A DNA stretch of 64,000 nucleotides. It comes from Elgaria multicarinata webbii. Its lineage: Eukaryota; Chordata; Lepidosauria; Squamata; Anguidae. Location: NCBI RefSeq assembly GCF_023053635.1, contig NC_086179.1, positions 4,540,001 through 4,604,000 on the forward strand. Direction: 5' to 3'. Shown piece after piece: positions 55,220 through 64,000 of this stretch. The translations under genes and the position numbers were made by a program. The stretch's first letter is position 1. Each line of letters opens with the position of its first letter. The notes under the pieces are model-generated. The model was given only the letters and a program-made list of their open reading frames with translations. It was not told the DNA's origin and searched no databases.

Positions 55220-55692
55220 TCATAGAATCATAGAATCATAGAATAGCAGAGTTGGAAGGGACCTACAAGGCCATCGAGTCCAACCCCCTGCTCTATGCAG
55301 GAATCCACCCTAAAGCAACCCTGACAGATGGTTGTCCAGCTGCCTCTTGAAGGCCTCTAGTGTGGGAGAGCCCACAACCTCCCTAGGGAACTGGTTCCAT
55401 TGTCGTACTGCTCTAACAGTCAGGAAGCTTTTCCTTATGTCCAGATGGAATCTGGCTTTCTGTAACTTGAGCCCGTTATTGCATGACCTGAACTCTGGGA
55501 GGATCGAGAAGAGATCCTGGCCCTCCTCTGTGTGACAACCTTTTAAGTATTTGAAGAGTGCTATCATGTCTCCGCTCAACCTTCTCTTCTCCAGGCTAAA
55601 CAAGCCCAGTTCTTTCAGTCTCTCCTCATAGGGCCTTGTTTCTAGACCCCTGATCATCCTGGTTGCCCTCCTCTAAACACGCTCCAGCTTGT
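55220..55692 (-). mobile_element. CR1 LINE, 5'-truncated
   Basis: The complement encodes [20 protein letters not shown] to the C terminus. Confidence 0.88.
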
Positions 55693-56079
55693 CCAGTTTG
55701 GGCCAGGCTGCTTTAAGCATTTTTTAAAAAAATCATCCTCATCATGGTTATCATAACCTATTATTTGGCCCTCTGTAACAAGGGTTCCAGAGTGAAGATT
55801 TAGCAACACTGAATGACAGAGGAATATGGGCTACATTTAGCGATTGCCCTTAGCTTCAATGCTAAGGCTGTGGCAAGCTCAGGGCTCCTGCCTAAAATGG
55901 CGACTGTGGGTCTGGCTTCCCCCTCTCCTTCTGTAATGTCTGGTAGAGTTTACCTCATGTCACGAGGACATCATGATATTCCATGTTTCATTTAATTTAA
56001 TTTCCTCACCACTGGCAGCCAACGATGTGGAGCGAGGACAACGGTGATGTCCCTCCAAAAGCAGGATGACAGCCTGTCA
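55693..56079. other. No gene seen
   Basis: Nothing recognised. Confidence 0.4.
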
Positions 56080-56351
56080 GGGCCAGGCCCGCCATGAAGC
56101 AGTGTGAGGAGGCCGGCTCAGGCGGCAGATCCTGGTGGGGCAGCAAGGTGTTGAAGGAGAGAGCTGTAGGCCACATGGCCAGCCCTGTACCCCGAAAGCT
56201 AGCCTGCTGCCTGCTGCAGTGAAGGACACTATCCCATTGCAGGGTCAAAGAAAGATTGAACTGTCAATCCAGTCGGCTTTTGTGCATGGAATGGGAGGGG
56301 GCGCCATCTTGTTTTTCGCCTCAGGCAGCAAAATGTCTTTGGCCAGCCCTG
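56080..56351. mobile_element. hAT-like non-autonomous element
   Basis: CAGGGCCAGGCC to GGCCAGCCCTG, with 'ggctcaggcggcaga' and 'gcctcaggcagcaaaatgt' inside. Confidence 0.55.
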
Positions 56352-57011
56352 TGCCTAGTATTGCTTTTGAGTGCTTATATATTTATTTAGTGGATTTATA
56401 TCGACTAGAGATATGAGGTTTGCTGTTTTGGCATGAGCCATGTGTTTGCCGCTACCTTGATTTTGGCTCTGAAAAGCCCTTCCTTTTAGATCTTCATTCA
56501 ACCCCTTGCCGTATCCGGTGAAAAAAACATATCAGACAGTAAATTCAGAGTTGAACTTTTGCTCCCAGCATTCTAGATAAGACTTTTAGAAGATTGAAAT
56601 CAACAGGTGGTGGTGGTGATGTGTGTCTCTCGCTGTGTGTTGTCCATTTCCTTTTCCTTGGTTTGGTATGAACCACGTCCCATAACCGGTTTGTTTTCTA
56701 TTCTCTAAGGATGACTCCTGGTAGGCTTATTAAGTGCTGTTGTAAATTACCAGCTTTATGGGGAACCATGTTCTCACTTGTCCTGAAAGAAAGATAAACA
56801 AGTCGAGGAAGTTTTCTCAGAATGGCAGGGGAGGCCTGGAGGCCTGTAGGTGTGGTTTGGGGAGCGCTGCTCGACACAGGGGCCTCTTTGCTATGACGTT
56901 CAAAGGTTGTGCAGGTAAAAACATGCAGGGGAGAACATTGCGGCGGTTTCGCTAACCCTCCCCTCTTCGTAGTTACCCTAACCACCCCACTCCTCACTTG
57001 TGAAGAGGGCC
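56352..57011. other. No gene seen
   Basis: Nothing recognised. Confidence 0.4.
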
Positions 57012-57190
57012 AATAAGAGCTGTGCTGGTTCAGCCCAGAAGCCTATCTAGTCCAACGTTCTGTTGCAAGGTGGCCAACCAGATGCCTACAGGAAGCCCAT
57101 AGCAGGACCTGAATGCAATAGCATACTCCCACCCATGTTCCCCTAAAGGGTTCTGCCCCCTAGAGGTCATTGGGTAAGTTGCTCGACTAG
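57012..57190 (-). mobile_element. Old CR1-type LINE 3' end
   Basis: Diverged form of the second-subfamily 3' UTR ('gaagcctatctagtccaacg'). Confidence 0.55.
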
Positions 57191-57432
57191 GTTCATGGAG
57201 TCCATATTCCCTGTAACCTTAACCAAAAGAAACGGCTGTGCCCACCTCTTGAATTACAGAAAGTGGCAGGACTTCCCCCCTCTACGCTTGACTGTGTAGA
57301 AGATCAAAGCTAGCACATGGGGAGAGACACGTTATTCCTAGAATCCACCCAGTTCAGAGCACAGTGAGTACTTAAATCGGTAAACAGAGATTTATTTATG
57401 GAACGCAGCATCTGGAGCACGTAGCCGTACGA
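57191..57432. other. No gene seen
   Basis: Nothing recognised. Confidence 0.4.
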
Positions 57433-57936
57433 TTATTTATTTATTTATTTATTACATTTTTATACCGCCCAATAGCCGAAGCTCTCTGGGCGGTTCACAA
57501 AAATTAAAAACATAATAAAACAACCAACAGGTTAAAAACACAAATTCAAAATACAGTAAAAAAAAAAGCACAACCGGGATAAAACCACGCAGCAAAAATT
57601 GATATAAGATTAAAATACAGAGTTAGAATAGTGAGATTTAAATTTAAGTTAAAATTAAGTGTTAAAATACTGAAAGAAGAAAAAGGTCTTCAACTGGCGA
57701 TGAAAGGAGTACAGTGTAGGCGCCAGGCGGACCTCTCTGGGGAGCTCATTCCACAACTGGGGTGCCACAGTGGAGAAAGCCCTCCTCCTAGTAGCCACCT
57801 GCCTCACTTCCTTTGGCAGGGGCTCACGGAGAAGGACCCCTGCGGATGATCTTAAGGTCATCCGCAGGTACATATGGGAGGAGGCGTTCCTTCAAATAAC
57901 CTGGCCCCAAACTGTTTAGGGCTTTAAATGTCATAA
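57433..57936 (-). mobile_element. L2-type LINE, 3' part
   Basis: TTTA run, 'ccgaagctctctgggcggtt', then the complement encodes RRAFSTVAPQLWNELPREVR. Confidence 0.85.
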
Positions 57937-57965
57937 GAATGAATAGTTACACTGAACCCAGTCCT

Positions 57966-58071
57966 TTCCCAGCCTCGTAGCCTCCAGATCTGTTGGACTG
58001 CAACCCCCATCATTCCCAGCCAGCTTGGAGTTGCAGTCCAACACAACTGGAAAGCACCAGATTGGGGACTT
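57966..58071. mobile_element. Palindromic MITE, same family as 12290
   Basis: 'gcctccagatctgttggact' and the inverse 'agtccaacacaactgg'. Confidence 0.65.
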
Positions 58072-58387
58072 CCCCTTTCAACAGCCCTTCTATCCCCCAA
58101 TTAACTCCTCTGCCTCTCTCCATCCCTTCTTCAGATGGTAACTTCTCACTTGTCACTCACTCTGACTCCACCCACCATTCCTCCACATTCACCCCTTGCT
58201 GCTGTCACTCATCCTTCCACTCGTTCTTCCGTCCCACCAATTACTGCCTGCAACCCTTGTGCAGAGGCGGCCTTTGACCATGCAGGTAAGACTTGCAGCT
58301 TCTCAGAAAGTCAATGAGATCACATCATGATACTTACAAGCGTGACTCAGCTTCATCTCTGTACACACGGAGACAGAGCGGGAAGGA
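58072..58387. other. No gene seen
   Basis: C/T-rich; nothing recognised. Confidence 0.4.
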
Positions 58388-58745
58388 AGAAGATGGAGGG
58401 GAGACATGATAGCACTTTTCAAATACTTAAAAGGTTGTCACACAGAGGAGGGCCAGGATCTCTTCTCAATCCTCCGAGAGTGCAGGACACGGAATAACGG
58501 GCTCAAGTTAAAGGAAGCCAGATTCCAGCTGGACAGCAGGAAAAACTTCCTGACTGTTAGAGCAGTACGACAATGGAACCAGTGACCTAAGGAGGTTGTG
58601 GGCTCTCCCACCCTAGAGGTCTTCAAGAGGCAGCTTGCCAACCATCTGTCAGGGATGCTGTAGGGTGGATTCCTGCATTGAGCAGGGGGGTTGGACTCGA
58701 TGGCCTTGTAGGCCCCTTCCAACTCTTGCTATTCTATGATTCTAT
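58388..58745 (+). mobile_element. CR1 LINE, 5'-truncated
   Basis: Starts in the coding end ('gatggaggggagacatgata') and runs to the tail. Confidence 0.88.
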
Positions 58746-58860
58746 GGAAAGGAGGAGAAAGCAGGGGCTGTGGCAGTGATGGAGAAAGATCTCTGCGGTA
58801 GTTGGAACTGGCCCACCATACATTGACTAGGTTCTCACAACACTCTAATCCACAATCAAG

Positions 58861-58954
58861 CTGAGTTCAGACGACACGCTAATCAACAGTTGCTTCCCAT
58901 TCTGTTCCTATTACCCCCCCCCCTCTCCAATTGATTAGCATGCCGGCCGAACTC
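58861..58954. mobile_element. Small inverted-repeat element
   Basis: TGAGTTCAGACGACACGCTA at the left and a diverged inverse ending CGAACTCA at the right; related to the arms of the next element. Confidence 0.5.
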
Positions 58955-58959
58955 AGCCT

Positions 58960-59601
58960 CAGTGGTTGAGTGTGGGTTGTTTGTTGAACCGTGGGTTAGT
59001 GAGTTGTCTGAACCCAGGGGGGAATCCGCACGTCGTACCGAGACCGCTTCTAAGCGACCCCAGTGCGGCGTGAAAGCGATTGTGTAACTGGCCTTTGGAA
59101 GAGGCGAGGAAGAGACGTCTTTGACGCCGCTGCTGCCGCCACCCACAGAGAGAGCTCAGCTGAAGAAGGTGGGGTTGAGAGCGGAAGAAGCTCTCCACCC
59201 CGCCTTCTTCCCCCGAGCTCTCCGTCCCAGCCGGCGAGGAGGTCTGTGGGTCGCGGCGGCGGCGGTGGCGGGAAGGATGTCTCTTCCTCGGCTCTTCCAA
59301 AGGTAAGTTACACGATCGCTTTCACGCCGCACTGAGGTCGCTTAGACGCGGTCTCGGTACGACATGCGGATTCCCCCCCCAGGACATCTTCTGCAGGGTG
59401 GCTTGTTCACTCTGGAGCGTGGCTTAAACAAGCCACACTGCATAGTTTGTTGGGTTGTTCAGGGTTGTTCAGGGTGGTTAACCAGCCACACTGCATGGTT
59501 AACAAGTCAGCCTGCGGAAAATGTCCTGGGTTCGGACAACACGCTAACTCACGGTTCAACAAACAACCCACGGTTCAACAACAACTCATACTCAACCACT
59601 G
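58960..59601. mobile_element. Palindromic DNA element interrupted by a second one
   Basis: Arms 58960-59016 (CAGTGGTTGAG to GTCTGAACCCA) and 59527-59601 (TGGGTTCGGAC to CTCAACCACTG) are inverse copies. The element at 59017 and other sequence lies between. Confidence 0.65.
59017..59378. mobile_element. Nested element with 72-bp terminal inverted repeats
   Basis: 59017-59088 and 59307-59378 are complementary at 68 of 72 positions (GGGGGGAATCCGCA outward). Flanking CCCAGG may be a target duplication. The superfamily is uncertain. Confidence 0.75.
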
Positions 59602-59609
59602 TACATGTG

Positions 59610-59647
59610 GTTAATTGTACATGTTTTAATTTTGTAAACTGCCTTGA

Positions 59648-59690
<43 letters not shown>

Positions 59691-59692
59691 GG
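59610..59692 (+). mobile_element. LINE 3' tail with AAT microsatellite
   Basis: 'tgtaaactgccttgaaat' followed by about 14 AAT units. Confidence 0.6.
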
Positions 59693-60997
59693 GTGTTGTG
59701 CAAACAACTCCATTCTCTCTTCAAAATCCTCCCCCCTCCCCATCTGCCTACCCTAGCAAATCTAGTCTGATCAAGCAAGGCTGGCAATATATTTGAGACC
59801 CCAACTCCTGGCAAAGTGCCCTTGGTGGGTGCCCTATCTTGCTGCATTCTAGCCCTGTAGCCTAGCCTGGTGCTGGTGGTGGCAGCCATGTTGAAATCTC
59901 TACTGAGTGGCAGCAGCCACCCCCTTTATGTTTCCCAGAATGCCGCACGGCAATGCTACATCAGGAGCGTTTGGAGGAATTAAAATGGCGGGCTGCTCCC
60001 CAACCCAAGCACATGTGTGTGTCAGAGAAAGTGGGGACCCTTTGGGGGCCCTGGCAGTTGCCCAGGGGTGGCACCAGGCGTGTGATCAAAGCCCGAGACC
60101 ATGGGATCCTGGTAGAAACAGGCACACCATTTAGAACGGGGGCTTTATCAGACATTTCTTTATTCACTCCCCCCCTCCCCATGTTACTCTTGAACAAACA
60201 TTACATATTCCCCAAGAAATGCAGTTTCCCCACAGAGCTCAGTCTCTCTAGTCTGGGCTGCTTTACAGCGACACCTTTTGCAAAGCGAAAACACTAACCG
60301 GGCCATTTGCACGTGAAGCGAAAACAAAAAGGTCCATTAGCCAAAAAGAAAAAGGGAAAAGTGTGAGTGTGTGTGGGGAAAAGAGATTTGGCTCCTTGTA
60401 GACCGTTTGAAAACAAGTCACTGCAGGGCATGGAAAAGTCATCAGGAAGGAATCTGTCCAAGTCTGTATGCTTTTCCCCCCCTTCTTTTCTTTTCTTTTT
60501 TTAAAAAAACACGGATTCAAATGGCTCGCAGCCCTCTTCCACATCACTTTCTCTAATTAAAAAACAACAGTTTTCCATGTCTGTCTCATTTCTGCATTGC
60601 ACCGTTCAGCACTGGGCGATGGAAGGGGGGGGGTGTTGGCTTTCCTGATGTCTGTGTCCCGGAATGGTTATAAAAATGAAATCTACACAGAAGAAATGGA
60701 CTTCTGGGGGGAGGGGGAGGGGGAGAAAAGGGTACAGCGAAACTGGAGAACGGAGAGATTTAGTGCAGTCTGGAGTCAAAAGGAGAGCAGCGGATTGAGG
60801 GATGGAAAGAGCTGCTTTGTACAGAGCCTGGCCACTGGCCCATGTAGCCCAGTGGATAGCCAGGGTTGCAGACAGAAGGAGGGTTTTTATCCATGGCTAT
60901 CTTGGACATGTCATAATCATGGTCTGCAATGTCCGCATCAGATAAGTCTCAACTGCAAGTCCAATCTGGCATGTTAGAAAGGCCCATGGCTCTAAGA
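59693..60997. other. No gene seen
   Basis: Poly-G/poly-C runs and C/T-rich stretches; no repeat family or exon recognised. Confidence 0.4.
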
Positions 60998-61002
60998 CAT
61001 TT

Positions 61003-61195
61003 TAGAGCAGCATGACAATGGAACCAATGACCTAGGGAGGTGGTGGGCTCTCCCACTCTAGAGGCTTTCAAGAGGCAGCTGGACAGTCATCTGTCAGGGA
61101 TGCTTTAAGGCAGATTCCTGCATTGAGCAGGGGGTTGGACTCGATGGCCTTGTAGGCCCCTTCCAACTCTACTATTCTATGATTCTATGATTCTA
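61003..61195 (+). mobile_element. CR1 LINE 3' end
   Basis: Last codons, 3' UTR and tail. Confidence 0.85.
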
Positions 61196-61196
61196 T

Positions 61197-61368
61197 TTGA
61201 CAATGGAACCAGTTACCTAGGGAGGTCGTGGGCTCTCCCACACTGGAGGTATTCAAGAGGGACAGCCATCTGTCAGGGATGCTTTAGGGTGGATTCCTGC
61301 ATTGAGCAGGGTGTTGGACTCGATGGCCTTGGAGGCCCTTTCCAACTCTGCTATTCTATGATTCTATG
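61197..61368 (+). mobile_element. CR1 LINE 3' end, directly behind the previous tail
   Basis: Begins 'gacaatggaaccagttacct' at nearly the same CR1 position as its neighbour and ends in the tail. Confidence 0.85.
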
Positions 61369-61423
61369 ATACTCAGTGTCACCAAACACATGGACAACCC
61401 AAGAGATCTAAAACCAGGGCCAG

Positions 61424-61790
61424 CGTCAAAGGTAGGCATGGTCAGGCACGTGCCCAGGCAGGACCCACACAATGGTCAGGCACAGGGACAAGAGCTTCCT
61501 GGATTTGCTCAACTTCTTCCCCCTTGCAACTTACTTGCTCACCTGCCTCTTGCTCCGGCCTAGACGATGACGGTGGTGAGAATGGAGAGCAGCTGATGCC
61601 ATGACTTATGGTCTCGTTGACTCTCTGCCTGTCAAGCATGGAAGTGCTAGCAATGATGTGAAAGAGGAGGAGGAAGAAGAATGGCAGCTAGTGACGATGG
61701 TGGTAAGAAGGTAGACTCACTGATGGAGGGGTCCATGGAAGGTGTTTTGCGGAAGGAGCCTCAAAATCGTGGAGCTGGCACTGCCCCTTT
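61424..61790. mobile_element. Degenerate hAT-like element, same family as 19041-19573
   Basis: CAGGGCCAGCGTC start; 'cttgctcacctgcctcttgc' and 'gtagactcactgatggaggg' blocks are shared in inverse order. Confidence 0.4.
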
Positions 61791-61814
61791 ATTGCTGGTC
61801 CATGGTGTTGGGTC

Positions 61815-62776
61815 ATGTGTCCTACTTTACTGAGGACTGTCCTCTATTTGAAGGCATCTTCCATTTTAAAAGCTATCTAGTCCAAGTCCAGTTGAAAGGT
61901 AAGAAACCCTAAGAAAGGAGACCATCAGGGGCCTAGAAATTGCCCATCTTCAATTAGTACCAGGACAGCAGACAAATAATTAGGGATGTGCTCCGCTTCT
62001 CCTCAAACCGGAGAAGCAGGAGCGGAGTTGGGGGCTTCGCCTACCCTTAAGGTGGAGGCGAAGAGGAGTGGGAGGCCAGCGAAGCGTTGCGAAGAGGATC
62101 GAGGTGAAGGCGGATCCTTCGCCTCGATCCGGAGCTCCGCCAGAAAGGTAAGTGGGGTTTATCGGGCCCTGCCGCTGTCGCTGTCGCCCATGCGGCGACA
62201 GCGGCAGGGCCCAGTAAACCTCCTCCCTCCTCTCCCTTACCTGCGTCCGTCCGCGGTCCCTCGGCTTCTTCAATTGAGCCCGCGGCTCAATCAGGAAGTC
62301 TAGGCCGCACTCAACCAGGAAGTCTGGGCTCAATTGAAGAAGCCGAGGGACCGCGGACGGACGCAGGTAAGGCCCCCCTCCCCCTTGGTCTCTGCAGGTA
62401 AGGGAGAGGAGGGAGGGGGGCCTTACCTGGCGCCACTCCCCTCCACTGCGGAGCTCCGATTCGGAGCCAGAGCTCCGCGGCGAAGAGGAGCGGACTATGG
62501 GCAGAGCGGCACGGAGCGGAGCAGGCAGATCCGAAATTTTTGGATCGGCCCGCGGGGTGGATCGGGGGGTCCGTGCACACCCCTACAAATAATCACCGGT
62601 CACAGTTTCTCCCCGTATGCTGGGATGTACCATATTTCTAGTTAAATCCTAGTTATTCGTTCCCAATTTGGATCTACACATGTAAATTAACACCTGCACA
62701 TTTTATGCAAATCTGTTGTCCTCCACCACACTGGGGATGTGCTTCTCTTTTGGGGTGATGTGTATGTGTCCACCCC
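61815..62776. mobile_element. hAT-like element (GTGGCC-ended family), split by a younger hAT
   Basis: 61815-61972 and 62594-62776 carry the two halves of the family seen at 36271 ('gaggactgtcctctatttga' and 'cacattttatgcaaatctg'). Confidence 0.6.
61973..62593. mobile_element. hAT non-autonomous element with perfect 8-bp target duplication
   Basis: 61981-62585 (605 bp), TAGGGATGTGC to GTGCACACCCCTA, flanked by CAAATAAT on both sides. GC-rich interior with two strong hairpins (about 62166-62212 and 62232-62415). Confidence 0.93.
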
Positions 62777-63478
62777 AATGTTGGGGGCACGTTCCTAAAA
62801 GGGTCTCACGCTCTCCTTGCTACAGTCGCAGAGTAGCTAACAAATTGCTAGGCAACAATACAATAAAGACTGCTATACGCTCTGCCCCGTGTGAGGTTTG
62901 GACGCTGGACCTACGGCCCATTCCAAAAGAGCAAGAAATCCCCAACGTCGACCCCGCCCCACCATTTTGAAAGCTTTAATATTTATATGAGCCGCCAGGG
63001 CCGCCTCGCAGCAAAGCCACTTTTTTTCCAGCTGTATCTGCCGGCAGCCAAAAAGGATTAGCGAACATCTGGAAATGTAAGAGACGACCATCTCGGTGCG
63101 TTTGATCGAAATGCACGGCTGGAAGGGCTGTGAGTGAGAACGGGGCGGCAGGCCACCACATCAAAGCACGATTCTGGGGTGTGTGGGGAGGTAGGAAATT
63201 TGCCCTCCAATCTGAGTCTTTCTGGGTAACAATCCCTGAAAGAGGAAAGACAGGGGAGCTTTAAAACAAGCCAGACGCTTCTGGAGCCCATTCCTAGCCT
63301 TGTCCCTTATTAAATTGAAACTCTGAGAAGGTTCAAGGTGAACGGAGCATTCAGATGGACCAAAATGGGATCAATTACTCTTAGAAACCTGGTTGGGCTT
63401 ATGGTGTGTGTGTGTGTGGGGGGGCAGGGTATGGGGGCATTTTCAGGATTTGTATCAGACTTTCCCAGCAGGGCAATG
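62777..63478. other. No gene seen
   Basis: Nothing recognised. Confidence 0.4.
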
Positions 63479-63580
63479 TCTTGGACTACATTTCCCATAA
63501 CCCCCAGCCAGCTATGGGAGTGGGGGATTATGGGCATTGTAGTCCAACCGATCTGGAGGGTGGCAGGCTAGGGAAGGCTG
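63479..63580. mobile_element. Palindromic MITE, same family as 12290
   Basis: 'ttggactacatttcccataa' and the inverse 'gggcattgtagtccaa'. Confidence 0.65.
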
Positions 63581-63740
63581 TTTATTTATTTATTTATTTT
63601 AGCATTTTTATGCCGCCATTCAGCCCAAAAAGGCTCTCACGGCGGCTTACAAAAGTATTTCTTGACAGTCCCTGCTCACAGGCTTACAATCTAAAAGACA
63701 TGACACAAAAGGAAAGGGAATGGGGAGGGAGGAGGAATGA
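63579..63740 (-). mobile_element. L2-like LINE 3' end
   Basis: TTTA run, 'ggctctcacggcggcttaca', 'caggcttacaatctaaaaga', same subfamily as 15655. Confidence 0.6.
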
Positions 63741-64000
63741 ATTTGGTATGATTGAATGAAAACCAGTGGAAGGGTGTGGCTCCTGGTGCAGTGGGGCAGT
63801 GAATCTGTTCTGGGTTTCAGTCAGAACCAGTCAGAATTCTCAAGGGGCTCTCTGAGGTGCTTCACGTGAGTTCTCTTGCAAGCAAAATATGTGCTCTTCC
63901 ATTCAGCTACAGCCCCTGCCCTGACTTGATATTGCAGTATGGCTACTGGCTTATAGATCTAGGGCTCCATCAGACGAGCATTTTATTGCACGTTCGTTAC
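63741..64000. other. No gene seen
   Basis: Nothing recognised before the window ends. Confidence 0.4.

Noticed and set aside
59063-59335. Open frame between 72-bp inverted repeats as a transposase
   Set aside because: Low-complexity Ala/Gly/Ser-rich translation with no transposase motifs.
61980-62580. GC-rich overlapping open frames on both strands
   Set aside because: They lie inside a hAT element with inverted hairpins; palindromic sequence gives frames on both strands.
1-64000. LTR retrotransposons or endogenous retroviruses
   Set aside because: No paired LTRs, primer-binding site or gag/pol-like translations were recognised on either strand.

Overview
This is a stretch of vertebrate nuclear DNA, most probably from a squamate reptile (lizard or snake). 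The evidence is the repeat content: many 3'-truncated CR1 LINEs ending in the ATTCTATGATTCTATGA tail, L2 LINE 3' ends, a tRNA-derived SINE with a Bov-B-like 3' end, MIR-like tRNA SINEs, and several families of short palindromic DNA transposons. I cannot name the species from sequence alone.

Only three protein-coding genes are convincing. All lie on the + strand and are intronless members of the calmodulin family: a full-length four-EF-hand gene at 17158-17607, a short two-EF-hand gene at 21958-22209, and a second full-length gene at 31477-31926. All three have a GGGTGTGG (CACACCC) box upstream; in the first and third a TATA-like box lies just 5' of it. The 5' flanks of the first two are clearly alike over about 100 bp. 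The cluster looks like the CALML3/CALML5-type intronless calmodulin-like locus; the assignment is by family resemblance and not by a search. The middle gene has lost, in frame, the part of calmodulin that carries EF hands 2 and 3, and the junction falls on a short Leu-X-His repeat.

The rest is intergenic DNA made largely of transposon fossils. 1-16 kb: CR1, L2 and hAT-like fragments. 16-32 kb: the calmodulin-like cluster, with a 15 x 62 bp tandem array at 23.6-24.55 kb that grew out of one arm of a palindromic transposon. 33-46 kb: SINEs with clear target-site duplications, many CR1 copies, and two inverted L2 copies that carry the same DNA-transposon insertion at the same site. 46-47.4 kb: a three-level nest (hAT inside L1 inside SINE), with duplications at both levels. 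47.8-64 kb: a Harbinger-like element, a chain of hAT-like MITEs in which one inserted at the boundary of another, nested long-inverted-repeat elements at 58.9-59.6 kb, and a 605-bp hAT element inside an older one at 62 kb. I saw no LTR retrotransposon or retroviral remnant, no tRNA or rRNA gene, and no convincing spliced exon.
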